Positions 49,975-62,900 of a stretch of 64,000 nucleotides of DNA are shown piece by piece. The stretch comes from Nymphaea colorata (Eukaryota; Streptophyta; Magnoliopsida; Nymphaeales; Nymphaeaceae). The stretch spans positions 11,016,183 through 11,080,182 of the forward strand of contig NC_045148.1 in NCBI RefSeq assembly GCF_008831285.2, written 5' to 3'. The number at the start of each line of letters is the position of its first letter. The first letter of the stretch is position 1. Made by a program: the position numbers and the translations under genes. The notes beneath the pieces are model-generated. The model worked only from the letters and a program-made list of their open reading frames with translations. It searched no databases and was not told the DNA's origin.

Positions 49975-51620
49975 TGAAACTTGTTTAAAATTAAGGAGGT
50001 AGATTCATAAAACCCTGTAACAATTTCTCATCAATCTTAGAGGACTTTCATTGAGTTATTTTTAAACCATTGGACCTTAAGAATTCTCACTATATGAAGT
50101 TGAAATATGTCGATGGATTAAAGCCAGGTGATTGGATTTTGAACGTTCTTTATTATTAGACTTGACAAATTTTTCATTTCATCTTAAGGATTTTAGGACT
50201 GAGGACATTGTCTCTACTTTAAACCCCAATGCTACCGTGGACTCTGCAGACTGAGAAAAGGGACCAGAATTTCGGCTTTTTGTTTCCCACTCAAACTTAA
50301 TCTATAGACAAAATTCAAATTCACTCAGCAGTTATTGCTAACATAATTAACAATTGACAAATGTGTACCTACTACCTAAGAACAGTCTTTTTACCACCGA
50401 CGAAATTAGAAATTTTTTATGAGGAAGACCGAATTAAAGTTTCTAAATTTTAATATAGACCAAAATATCATTTATCAAAATTTTTATATAGGATAAATAA
50501 AATTTTAAAACATTTACATGTAAATTTTAAAAAAAAAATTGAAGTGAGAGCTCATGAAGGCCCCACCTCGCCTCAACCCCTGCCCTCTACCAATTAGGCA
50601 TTTTGACTTCTTAATATCCTAAGATTGTTAACGTATATAATGATGTAGCCCTTTTAGAGAGAGAGAGAGATTGGATGGTGGAGATTTTTTTAATATTCTG
50701 AGATTGGTTAACGTATATGAAGATGTAGACACTTTTAGAGAGAGAGATTGTATGGTGGAGATTATTCAAGGTAGACTAAATTGTATTAACAAATTATGTA
50801 TACTTTTTATATAATTTTCCTGTTGAAATCGCAATTTATGTCATACTTACCAATATTTAATTAACAAAAAATAAGCTTACCAACCTGTTTGAGATACCAT
50901 AAAGAAAATTCTTAATTGTGTTTTTAACAACACGAAAAATTTAGGTGCATTTTTGTCTTGTTTTCAAATTCATAAATGCATTGTCTTTTTTGTCAAAAAG
51001 AAAATAGCAAAAAAGGCGAGTCAAAAGGCCTTCATGATTAAAAAAAGCATGTCAACCAAAAAAAAAAAAAGAAGAAGATTGAGATTTCTGCTCATAAGCA
51101 AACGTAATCCGAATCTGTCAGAGCTGGACGTTGAAAAGCCTTCAAGATAAAGAAAGTTTTGGAGTTGAAAGCAGGAGACTTCGCCTTAAAATAGGTGCAA
51201 TAAGGAGCACGTTTGACTGCCATGGGGTGTTTGATAAGTTCTGAGTCGGATATATTTTAAATAGATGTGAAAATTATAAATAAATTAATTAAAAAGTTGA
51301 AAAAATCTTTAAACATTTAAAAAATTGTTTAAACTAATTTGTAGCGCTCTAAAATCGGCCACCAGAACGAATTAGTTCGCCACCGATTCGATCAGAATCG
51401 GCCGAGTCAGTCCGAGTCTGGTAATACTGTTTCGCTCACCCTTGCGGCTAGAGATCTATGTGAAACTAGCGTTCTGCGTCTCGTTCTAACCCCCTGCTTC
51501 AAACACGTGACGGGCGTCTCGAGAAAATGAGTCTCAAGATGCTATGTCCTGAGACGGCCAGTCATGAGACAATTTTCACCGCCATTCAAACATGCCCTTG
51601 GAGATGACTGCCCCTTAACT
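49975..51620. other. Upstream region of ARM-like gene 2, no gene seen
   Basis: Collinear with 31345-32730. A short internal duplication of the ATATAATGATGTAG...GAGAGAGAGATTG(T/G)ATGGTGGAG segment (about 50630-50690 and 50710-50765) is specific to this copy. Confidence 0.5.
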
Positions 51621-51632
51621 GTCATCATCTTG

Positions 51633-51785
51633 TGTATAAACAAAACGTCTCCACGTTTTGGCTCATAAATTTTTAGAGAGGACAACCACTTTGACTGCCT
51701 TTGCACTCGTCATGTCCTCACCTTAACGTGCCCCACAGGTTCACCTTGCAAACGACGTCCCACCAAGACCATCATCCCTGTAAGA
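51633..51785 (+). promoter_or_regulatory. Probable promoter and first leader exon of ARM-like gene 2
   Basis: TATA-like TGTATAAAC at 51633-51641 is followed about 140 bases later by the conserved donor-like CTGTAAGAAATC. The equivalent TATA position in gene 1 is CACATAAAC. Confidence 0.4.
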
Positions 51786-52321
51786 AATCGCAAACTCTAA
51801 TGAATGTCAGCCACACAATCATGGATCTTCAACCTTTGCCATGGCACGCATAGAAGGCAATTGCAGGGAAAGAAGAAAAGCCATATGCAAGATATGGGTA
51901 CCAGTGCCGCCTACCAACCGCGCCTCTTCTTCCAGCTCAGAATGACCTTTCGCCTTCTGGTTGTCTTTTTCCACAGCTAGTTGTGCAAATTTGATGTCCA
52001 GGAACTAGCTGGCTTGTCGGCAGTTTCATTAACAGATCACTGTGAGTTTCAAATCAACTTGCTACACGCTAAAGTCTTCGTAGCCAAGACAAACAACTTC
52101 AAGCTGAAGGAAAAGCTCTTATCATGAATGTTTTTTCCCTTGGGACATTCGAATGCCAGGAGCCAGAGGGTGGGTGTCTGCAGCAGAAGCAGTGAATCAA
52201 GGGAAGCCTGAGGTGAGGATTGCATTCAGAAAAGAAAAAATCCTGCAGAAAGAAAGTTACGAGCCAGAAGATTCAGCGTTTTGAAGGTGAACAATTCTAG
52301 CTTTTCAGATCCTGGAGGTAC

Positions 52322-55300
52322 ATGGAGCTTGCTAGTCCAACACCGCGAAATGAGCAGATTGGTAAGCAGATAACAGCAAGCTCAGAGAAAAGCCATGGTT
52401 CGATGTTTGAGCCTCAGACAGAACCGGAGAAGGAAACTGGACGGATGCCTACCAGCAGAAGCTTAATACAACCGAGGGATCAAGAAGCACCAGAAAAGAA
52501 GCTCACGCTTTTTGCCCTCCGGCTAGCTTTGCTTGAGAAAGCAGCCAGTGGAATTGGTGCTCTCGGTTTTATCTGGGCAACCGTCGTCCTTCTTGGTGGC
52601 TTCGCAATCAAACTGGAGAGAGTTGATTTCTGGTTTGTCACCGCCATTCTCTTAGTTGAAGGAAGCAGGATTTATAGCCGAAGCCATGAGCTCGAATGGC
52701 AGCGCCAGAGTACATCCATTTCTGATGTAGCAAGGAGTAGTTCGCGGGCATTAGTATACGGTTCTGGTCGCCTGGTTCACATGATCAAGGCTCTCCACCG
52801 ACCAATCACTTCTAATCTACCATATTTTGATCGGCAGCGAAAAGTCGCCTCCTCTGCACCAGCAGAGCCGCCTCCTGACGATCAAACGCAAATTAAGCCT
52901 AGGACATGGACGACATCTGAAGTCCCTCTGCTACCATATGCAGGTTGGGTTTTTGTGTCAAAAAACATCAGCAAACTTCTCTACTGGCTTCAGCTAGCTG
53001 CGGCTGTTGCATGTGTAGTACTTTCATTATTAAGACTATGCAGACAAGATTATGGCAGTACAGACACCCGAGAAGTCCAAAACAGGGCGTCTGCATTGAA
53101 CATATTCTACAGCCTTGCACTAGCAGAAGCGTCCGTGTTTCTGATGGAAAGAGTCTACTGGGAATGGAAGGTAAGCTTCAGGAAATTCCTTGAGCAAGTT
53201 AACGAGCAGTGTGGTTTTGGAGACTCTGGAATTGCTTGGATCCGTCGATTTTTCTATGATGCATACTCAAAATGCGTGGAGGGGAGCGTCTTTGATGGCC
53301 TGAAAATGGATTTACTGACCTTTGCTTCAGAGCTGCTGCTGTCAAATTCCGTTGAAGAGCAGTTAACAGGTGCCCGCATGCTTGTCAAATTCACAGAAAA
53401 TGATCGGTTCTCCGCTGATGCCTTTCGAAGGATTGGTACATCAATGCCAGCTATGGAGCGGCTTGTTGAGATGTTGAGCTGGAGGAACCACAGAGAGCAG
53501 GAAATCAGGAAGTCGGCAGCCCAAATAGTGTCAAAGATCACTGGTAAAAAGCGGAATTCGCTACGTGTTGCAGGAATTCCTGGTGCCTTGGAGTCCATAT
53601 CATCACTACTACACATAAAGAATGCCAGACTTTCAGATGACGGGATCCTGCAGAAAGGGATAATTATGGATGAAGGGGACCATGAATTCCGTCTTCAAGG
53701 CTTGCATATTTTGAAAAAACTTGCCAACGATCATGACAACTGTGGAAAGATTGGTACAACTAGAGGCTTGCTAACGAACATCATCAATTCTACACATGCT
53801 GAAGAAGGGATGTTTAATTTTGGGAGTCCTTCACAAATAATGATAGTGGAGCAATCTCTGAAACTAGTCAAGAAACTGGTAGCAACAACAGGCAGCACCG
53901 GAGAAGTTCTGCGGCGGGAGACTTCAAATATCGTCTTCACAATTGGAAATTTGAGGGCTATTCTCAAATATGGGAAGAAACATGACAATCTTCAGTCATT
54001 GGCAATGGATATTTTAGCAAATATGGCTCTGGATAAGGGCGCAAGAGAAAAAATAGGAAGAACCGGGGGGATGCTAAACCTACTGTTTGGTATCTTTTTC
54101 TTCGAGGAAAATGCAGTTCAGAATGTTGATGTCACTCAGAAGCTGAGCGACAATGCAGGAGAAGCCTTGGTAATGCTGACACTGGAAAGTCCACAAAACT
54201 GTGAGAGGATGATACAGCTGGGATCTGTTGGTAAACTGGTTGGCTGTCTTGAGAATACCGCATTGCGCAAAAATTCAGCCAGACTTTTGCGAAATCTGTG
54301 TGCATATGCAGGACCAGATTTGCAACATAAGCTTGCTGGAATCGCCGAAGCTACAAAAGTTGTAAGTTCAATTCTCTTTGATATTTTGAATTCGCTTGTC
54401 CGTTTGTTGCTTGTAGTCGATGTTTGCAGCAATAGGTACCATGGTTCTCCGTCAGTTATTTTTCTCTGCTCCAAGCAGTAGGACTACACGTGGCAGGAAA
54501 TCCCAATTAAATTGTTTATAAACTACCACACTCTGATACATTGGCAAAGAACACCTCCACATTGGATATATCCCACTTTCGTAATCAATTTAAAAAAATT
54601 TCTACTCTGAGTTTCTTTACAGTCATGAAAACTAACAGGCATGGAGATTCCTTTAACACGAGTTTGGCATTGAAAGAACTTTGTAATGTTAGCAATCAAA
54701 AACTAGTAGCTGTTGAATGATTGCCAGAACTTTCTTTCATTAGTTGGGAGGTTATCATTAATCTGCTTAGAAGTTCATTTTATCCTTTCTTTTTCTCCCT
54801 TTTCTGACAGATCTAGAGCCCCTCTGCTGAAATTTTCAGCCACTGCATCGTTGATGGTTACTGCTGCTTCCAGGAAAAACCATTTCCAAGTGGTTAACTA
54901 AATCAGAATTAAAACTTTGAATAGTGTAGATTAGATATAAGAGTAAAACCTATTTACGAGTTGGAATCACATGAATATCCTGTTCTCTACTAAACAAATC
55001 ATAAAGACCACATCAGGAAGGAAAGGACATTTTTCAAGTAAATCAGCATTTTCTCCCAATCTTTCTCTTTTATTTCTGATATAAGGTTCATATAACGTAC
55101 ACAAGCTAATGAACCTTAAAATGTCATTTTACTGCTTGGACAACCAAATATATCCTGGAGAAAATCGTAGACAGATAATCTTTGATCTGTGTTTTTTTTT
55201 TTTTTTCTCCTCATGAATCAAAACTTATGTTCTTATCTCTTTCTAAATGTCTAAGGTATTGAAGGACATAATGTCAGAAGAAGAGAAATGTTTAGAAGTT

Positions 55301-55711
55301 GCGATCGGACTGGCTGCCCAAGTGCTCAGGTTCACAAATGCTTCGGAGTTTCACGATGCACTTGCATGGGCAGGAACAGAGATGTCAGAACTAGCAGCAA
55401 AATTAGTGCAAATTTTACGAAACGACCCAAATCCCTCAGTCAAGGTACCAAGGATGAGAAGGTTCGTGGTAGAGCTGGTGATAACAATGATGCAGGTGGA
55501 GACGCAAAGCAGAGAACTGTTCAAGAAGCTTGAATTGGAGAAAGAGCTCAAATGTGTTCTAGAGACCACTTCAGAACTTGAATGCTTCAACGTTTTCTCA
55601 GGCAGTGTAGGCCTGAGCCCACATACCACTACTCTTCACTCACTTGTAGATACGGCACACGAACTGCTGAACAATGTCTCATCTCACAATACCGCAGAAT
55701 CAGGATGGTAA
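52322..55711 (+). CDS. Membrane protein with ARM-like C-terminal region, gene 2 (2 exons)
   Basis: Exons 52322-54361 and 55256-55711, intron 894 bp, same phase-0 junction as gene 1; 831 aa. Exon 1 differs from gene 1 at roughly 25-30 residues, most of them in the first 290 (for example AIKLERV for AIILERV, one Trp codon missing in STSISD, LHRPITSN for LYLPITST). About residues 290-430 and all of exon 2 match. Four hydrophobic segments and the ARM-like region are as in gene 1, with no stop or frameshift, so it appears functional. Role unknown. If the intron is retained the frame continues about 40 codons with an ending different from gene 1. Confidence 0.85.
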
Positions 55712-57540
55712 AGGAGGTGTATTTATTTGCAGAGACAAACAAGAAATTCGATTTGTTATGCAGCCGAGGAATTCAAGTTACCTTGTCTTTCAATATGCAA
55801 AGTACTTGTTACAAATTAGAACTCAATCAGTTTGTGTAGAGGGGCTTGAGTATTTTTTTACCTGAACAAATAAATGATTGAACAAACACATCATCTTATG
55901 ATGGCAATGCCACACATCATTCTTCTTTCTATGGCATGAGATAGATAAGAAATGCTTCATGATGAGTAATGTCTGAAACTCGAAAAGAATTACTACCGTG
56001 CTTGTTTAACCCTCCAGACATGCGTTCACATCTCACAAGCATATGAAGGTTCATTGCTACATGGGTGTGAGCAAATGACGCAAACTTGAACAGGATTGAT
56101 TGAAATAATATGAACCCGAGTCGGACGAGTGGAAGGTGTGAGATCTTCCCACAAATCCACTGACATGAGGTTTCATTCTCTTAAGCCAATCATGAGTGGA
56201 ATGGTTAGCTGATCCACTTCCCCCTCCCCAATCGTGCGGAGAAGCTTTTGCCGCAAGAAGCAGGGAACAAATTACTTTGAAAAACTAAAAGGCGCCATTA
56301 CCTTCAGCGTTGAGAACTTCAGACCAGTCAGGTCTTCAGAATGAAGAAGCTCGAACGACTGGGCCCTTCTGGCGGTCCAGATTATTTAGTTCTTCAGACT
56401 GAAGAGCGCAACACCAACTCATCCTCCAAGCTTTCGCAGCGTCATGAATCGCACCAATCTCGAGAGTTCAGAGAAGCAAACTTTTGCATTACTGTGGAGC
56501 TCAGCCTCTCTGTCTCTCTCTGTCTCTCTTAAAATTTCTTTCTCGAGAAATTCTCAGCAAATGTGAACTTGTGCAAGGAAATACGAAGCAAAATTTTTGA
56601 TCACCCAATAATATCACAAGAAGAAATTTTTCATAAAATCATTACCTGTGAAAATGTTTGGAAGGGTAACCAGAACTTGATCCGGCTCGAATATTCAATC
56701 AAATACTTTAGATTTGCTAGTTCTGCGGTGGTTTTTGTCTGGAAATTGCTCTCTAGTCAATGCTTAGCCTTAGTATTGATGGTTGGCCTCCGCACAATCA
56801 CGCCACTATTGGGGGCACGGAGACATAAACGGCTGATTGGCATGATTAATGATCCAAACACAAACATTCTCTTGTTACATTCGTCATTTAATCAAGAGAC
56901 GAAACTTCCAATTCCTTCAGCAATCATTGCTAGCATAATACGAATCCATACCCACCGGTTACCAACCCACAAATCTATCTCTACCATTTACTCAATCCTT
57001 TCAATTAGTAGTTTCCTTATATTAATTACCAATCTATATGGAAATTAGATCAACAAGAGGCCTGAGATGCATTCATTGCATCAACTTAGTTTAACATACA
57101 TAGATTTGTATATATATGTAAGAGACAAAAAGAGAGATTGGTGAACTTAAGCTGTCCGTTAATAGTTCAAACCTCATTTTGGAGTTACAGCGTTTCAAAT
57201 AAGAACGAAAGATCCTTCACCTGCAAGAAGTTTTACACGCAATCAAATTTCTCGCTCCCACTCTGTGTATATCGTAGGACTCAACCAATTCTTGTGGTTT
57301 GCTCTGAATTTCTAGCATGATCGTGCCGTCGAGATTGATGGCAGCTTGGTTTCACAACCAATTCTAGCCGTCCATTTGGGGGATGGTTTAGAACACGGAC
57401 GTGTGCAACTTGCCAACCTGCAGATTAATGCTTAGACGGAATGTACCAATACAAACTTATGATGTTCCTTCCCCGTAACGATCACGAGAAACGCATTACG
57501 CATGGGGGCACCATGAACAGCGCGAAGATGACGATGCTTG
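55712..57540. other. 3' flank of ARM-like gene 2
   Basis: I found no mismatch with 36753-38439 in line-by-line comparison until T38440 / A57399. No gene recognised; the 161-codon frame at 56563-57048 is discussed under the copy-1 flank. Confidence 0.45.
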
Positions 57541-58627
57541 TTCATGATGATGATGATGATAAAAACATGACCACATTAATAAAATGATGCAGATGATGAG
57601 GAATTCTTGATGCCATGGACGCGTGCACTCCATTTATGATGTCCCTTCAAGTGAACATGGAAACTGCGTCAGATCTAAACGAAAAGAAAGGGAAAATGCA
57701 AAGAAAAGGTGACCCGAAAGCTCTTAGTTGTCAAGGACTCGTGTCAGCACCAGAAAGAAAAAGAAGGCGAATCTGTGTGTTGGTAAGGAAAAGACAGTAG
57801 ATCCTTGCTTTGCTCTGTTACTTGAGTCTGTTCCAATTGAGAGCTTTAAGTTTAAAGTAATCGAGTAATTTGAAACCCGAGTCTTTGCCTTCAACAACAC
57901 ACCCTCCCTGTTTCAATCTCAATAAGAGGGAAAAGAAATCATGGAAATGGTTTTGTTGTTAAGAAAATACGTGAATTTTTTCTGATAAATGGCTTATTCT
58001 TATATGTTAAATATATTGACACCAACGATGATCACATTATAGCATCATAGTACAACCCAAAGAAGAACTCAGAAGAAGACTGCCGCGTGAACCCTCTTTC
58101 TACCATTGCATGTAGACAGAAGCTTTCTTCCTTTTTTTGTGTATTTAAAGAAAAGTTCTTGCTTTTTCTCTAAAGAGTGTAACTTTCCAATGTTGTCAAT
58201 ATTGGTGCATATGAATCCATGTTAGCTGATACACATATTATCGCCAGTAAACCAATGTTTAAAAGGTTCCATATGGCCTCTTCAAAGTGTCAGCTGTTAT
58301 AGTATTGACCTATGTATTACTATAACTAATATTAATAACAAATTAATATTAATTTTTTTTTAATCTTTTATGGCGATGTATATTGGGGAGAAACGTCGGG
58401 TTTGAGCAATTCCAATGGGATCCGAAATCCGATATTTACAACAATCAATGTTCTTTCGTCTTCCATATTGCAGAGTGGGTTGGTACGAAGGCTCCATTCA
58501 GATCTGTTGGGATCCACACCATCATAGTTTGGTTCAGACTAAAATTCAATTAGATAAACGTTAATACGAGTGCCATGTTGTTGATTTCCTACCCTTTTTT
58601 TCTGTTCTGATAATGCACTTTTCAAAT
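57541..58627. other. End of duplicon 2 and spacer toward gene 3
   Basis: A short GAT array lies at about 57545-57560. Similarity to duplicon 1 decays and ends near 58212. Beyond that there is AT-rich unique sequence with no gene. Confidence 0.45.
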
Positions 58628-58840
58628 CCAGGTTCAGATTTTGCATTTGTTTACATCTTGGATCTGGTTTTGGATATATCAATATACAGGCGGTTTTTTA
58701 TATTTTTCAACGACCTGGGTAATTGGATACTTTAAATCCATATTCCAATGTTGCATATGTTTGTCTTGGATCGATTTTTTGATATACCAAGATGCAGGCG
58801 GTTTTGACCTCTTTTTAACGACTTGGGTACTTGGAAAAAA
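58628..58840. repeat. Diverged tandem repeat, 110 bp period, upstream of gene 3
   Basis: Units begin at CCA 58628 and CCA 58738. Both run TTGCAT(T/A)TGTTT, CTTGGATC, GATAT(A/A)CCA(A)-like, CAGGCGGTTTT, AACGAC(C/T)TGGGTA(A/C)TTGGA. The two copies are clearly related but diverged. Confidence 0.75.
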
Positions 58841-58885
58841 TCTTTTATATGCTTAATTTATGGCTCTTGGGAAAATGGTTTATCC

Positions 58886-59119
58886 CTAGAGACAAGGTGC
58901 ATAAATTTTTTAGGAAAAAGATTACCGATGTAAAGTGTTTTCGGGAAATCATCCTACTTCGGAGAGAATTTCTATTCAAAATTTTGCATCCTTTGTAAAT
59001 CTCTAGCGACAAGGTGCCTAAATTTTTTAGGAAAAAAATTACCCACGTAAAGTGTTCTCTGGGAAACAATCCTACTTATGAAAGATTTTCCATTCAAGAT
59101 TTTGCATCTTTTATTACAT
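58886..59119. repeat. Tandem repeat, 117 bp period, upstream of gene 3
   Basis: Units at 58886-59002 and about 59003-59119 share CTAG(A/C)GACAAGGTGC, AAATTTTTTAGGAAAAA, GTAAAGTGTT and AATCCTACTT. This is a second, independent tandem duplication within 300 bp of the first. Confidence 0.8.
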
Positions 59120-59978
59120 GGCAAACAAAGGTTCAGGCCATAAATATCCATACACATATCCTGCCATGCAAATTGACTAAAGTTAAACGTGAATATAATA
59201 CATCACTAACTACGTGGGATGGCGTCATCCCTCTCACTGTCTTGTACCAACCACTAACGTGCCGCACAAGGTCACCTTCTAAGTGATGTCACTCTAAGGC
59301 AACTTCTGTAAGAAATCTCGATCTGTGCATGAACGTCAGGGATTGTTTCAACCACCAACAACGTATGCCGCTGCCACCTTTCTTAAGATACGCATTATAA
59401 GGCAACCTCAAGGAGACAAGCAAATCCACATTAATGAGTGCAAGGCAGACCCACCAATTCTCCAGCAAAGAATTGATCGAGTTAGTTGTCTTTCTTTGTT
59501 TTCTCATTCTCTTTTCCGGTAGAAACTGGCCGTCTTTGAGCAGCTTTATAATTTGATTTGAAATTCGATCTTGTTCCAGAGATTGGAAAGTTTAGGTGGA
59601 CGGAGACAACTAGAGAGTTGTTCCAGCCAATGCAGAAAATTCCAACTCAAGTAGAGCACTTGCCATGAATCTTTTCCCTTGGGACATTCTAACGCAGGAG
59701 CCTCGAGTTTAACTGAATTTCAGCAACAGCAGGGGTCGCATTGGTATTGGTATCTGCCAACAAAAGCTTTCAATCAGGAGAGACCAAGACAATGGTTGCA
59801 TTTGGAAATGCAGTGTTGAAATTGGCTGGTAGCAAGCTTTCCAGCAATCCGTAAGGCAGCTCTTTTACGGGAAATTCAGACAGCAATCAGGAATACGGCG
59901 GAGAGAAAATTACAAGCTTCAAAGTGCTCCGAAGGTGAAGATTTCTACGTTTGAAAGTCTTGTGCATCCTGTAAGCAG
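59120..59978 (+). promoter_or_regulatory. Leader region of ARM-like gene 3
   Basis: 59210-59345 resembles the upstream leader of genes 1 and 2 (AACGTGCCGCACAAGGTCACC, then CTGTAAGAAATC near 59307), supporting a conserved 5' UTR exon and donor. CCCTTGGGACATTC around 59685 is also shared (33251 and 52140 in genes 1 and 2). No convincing TATA box was found. Confidence 0.4.
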
Positions 59979-62900
59979 ATGGAGCTCGGCAGTAGAATAA
60001 TGCAAAACGAGCAGACAAAACTGAGGTCAGAGCAAAGCCGCAGTTCAGTGTTTGAGCCCCAGAGAGAACCACAGGAGGGGAATGAGCAAGTACCAAGTCC
60101 TCGCGGCTCACAACAACCGGTCAATCAAGAAGCGCCGGAAAAGAAGCTTACACTCTTCGCCCTGCGGCTAGCATTGTTTGAGAAAACAGCTAGTGGAATT
60201 GGTGCTCTCGGTTTTATCTGGGCAACAGTTGTTCTTCTTGGTGGTCTTGCAATCAAACTCGAGAAAGTTGATTTCTGGTTTGTCACTGTCCTTCTCTTAG
60301 TTGAAGGAAGTAGGATTTATAGCCGAAGCCATGAGCTCGAATGGCAGTGCCAAAATACATGGTCCCTTTCTGATGCAGCAAGATATAGTTCACGAGCATT
60401 CAGGTCCAGTTCCGGTCGCCTGGTTTACATGATCAAGGCTCTCTACCGACCGGTTACTTCTACTCTACCATATTTTGATCGGCAGTCAAAATTCACCTCC
60501 TCCACACAAGCAAATATGCCTGATGACAGTCAACCACAAATTAATTCTAGGACATGGCCAACATCTGAGGTTCCTCTGCTACCATACGCAGGTTGGGTTT
60601 TTCTGTCAAAAAACATAAGCAAGCTTCTCTACTGGTTTCAGCTAGCTGCAGCTATTGCATGTGCATTGCTTTCATTGTTAAGGCTCTGCAAACAAGATTA
60701 TGGCAATCCAGACACCCCAGAAGCACAAAACAGGGCATCTGCATTGAACATATTCTACAGCCTTGCACTAGCTGAAGCTTTAGTTTTCCTGATAGAAAAA
60801 GGATATTGGGAATGGAAGGTGAGCATTACGAAATTCCTTGAGCAAGTTAACGAGCAGTGTGGTTTTGATGAGTGTGGAATTGCTTGGATCCGCCGATTTT
60901 TCTACAACGCATACTCAAAAAGCATGGAGGGGAGCATCTTTGATGGCCTGAAGATGGATCTACTGACCTTTGCTGCAGAGCTGCTGCAGTCCAATTCAGT
61001 TGATGAGCAGTTAACAGGTGCCCGCATGCTGGTCAAATTCACAGACAGTGCACGGTTCTCTGCTGATGCATTTCGGAGGATTAGCACATCAATGCCAGTT
61101 ATGGAGAGGCTTGTTGAGATGTTGAGTTGGAGGAACCACAAGGAAGAGGAGATCAGGAAGTTGGCAGCCCAAATTGTGTCAAAGATCACAGGTAAAAAAC
61201 AGAATTCATTACGAGTTGCTGGAATCCCTGGTGCCTTGGAGTCCATATCATCATTATTATACATGGGCACTGCCAGCATCTCTGATGATGGGATCCTGCA
61301 GAAAGGGATAGTTATGGATGAAGTGGACTATGAATATTCTGCTTTCAATCTTCTAGGCTTGCGGATTTTGAAAAAGCTTGCAAATGATCATGACAACTGT
61401 GGAAAGATTGGTACAACTAGAGGCTTGCTAACGAAAATTATCAATTTCACACATACTGAAGAAAGGATGCTAAATTGTGGGAGATCTTTACAGATAATGA
61501 CAGTGGAGCAGTCCCTGAAACTACTCAAGAAACTGACAAAGACAACAGGTGGCACTGGAGAGGTCCTGCGGCAGGAAATTTCAAGCATTGTTTTTACAAT
61601 CACGAATTTGAGAGATATCCTGCAGTATGGGAAGAGACATACGAATATGCAGCCATTAGCAATAGGTATTTTAGCAAGTATGGCCCTGGACCAAGGTGGA
61701 CGAGAAAAAATAGGAAGAACAGGTGGGATGCTAGACCTGCTATTGGGTATCTTTTTCAATGAAGAAGCAGTTCAGAGTGCTGATATCATTCAGAACCTGA
61801 GCAGTCAAGCCGGAGAAGCACTGGCAATGCTGACACTGGAAAGTCCAAAGAACTGTGAGAGGATCATACAACTGGAATCGGTTGATAAGCTGGTCAACTG
61901 CCTTGACAATACCAGACTCTACATCAACTCGGCCAGAATTTTACGGAATTTATGTGCATATGCAGGAACTGATTATCAATATAAGCTTGCTGGAGTTGCT
62001 GAAGCTACAAAACCTGTAAGTTCGGTTCTAATTTTCATCCACCCAAAACATTTTGCGAATTTATTGGCATAAAATTAAAATATTTTACTTTTACATCAAC
62101 GTGTTTTTCGCTTGCCTTCATATTTCTCCTGATACCAGATCATAGTTGTTGCCCTATATTGCCCAACAAGATTCAAACTGAGATGCATGATTATTACAGT
62201 GCTATCCTAGCCCATCCATTTTTTACATTTCGTATTCTGTTCTTTTGAATATTCTTTACCTAGATACTTCATGATACTGAAACAATTCTGCCAGTGGATC
62301 ATAACTATCCCTTAGTTCCAAACATTTAGGCTTTATTTTTTGTCATTTGAAATCATTCAGCTGTCCATATCATGGTTCAGGCCCAATGCCACTTCTCTGC
62401 CTCGAACCGTAGGACTTCAAATCTGGCAGGAAATTCCTAATTAAGTTGTTTGTATACTATCATACTTCGATTATGCTAATAGACACCATGGTTGGCAGAT
62501 AGCACCTCGACATTGGACATATCACGCTTCCCTAGAAGAAAAAAAAGAGATAGCCATTGCATTAGCCAGCCCTGTCCACTACCTTCATCATTTGAGTTGA
62601 TTCATTATTCTTCTCAGAAATTCATCTTGCCATTTACTTGTTCTCCGTTTTCTGACACAAAACCTCCTGAATGTCTCATCATTTGTGATAAATGCTGCTT
62701 CGAGACAAAACTGTTCCAATATCCTATGTGGTTTATTCAATAAGAATAAAAATCTGGATAATATATAATGATTATATATTGGACGTAAAGATCTCATGAT
62801 CCATCAGGATTTTGTACACTGTGGATCATCCATTTGTGAAGCACTTTCAAAAGCCTACTCACAAATTGGAGCCACATGATTATCTTATTTCCTACTAAAT

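Larger units (their letters stand above)
48162..58212 (+). repeat. Segmental duplication, copy 2 (about 10 kb)
   Basis: Collinear with 29285-39270. The offset is about 18,870 in exon 1 and exactly 18,959 from about 54856 to 57480, the change being due to a longer intron start here. It contains ARM-like gene 2. Its right edge continues into sequence (GAATCCATGTTAGCTG) not interrupted by the LTR that ends copy 1. Confidence 0.85.
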
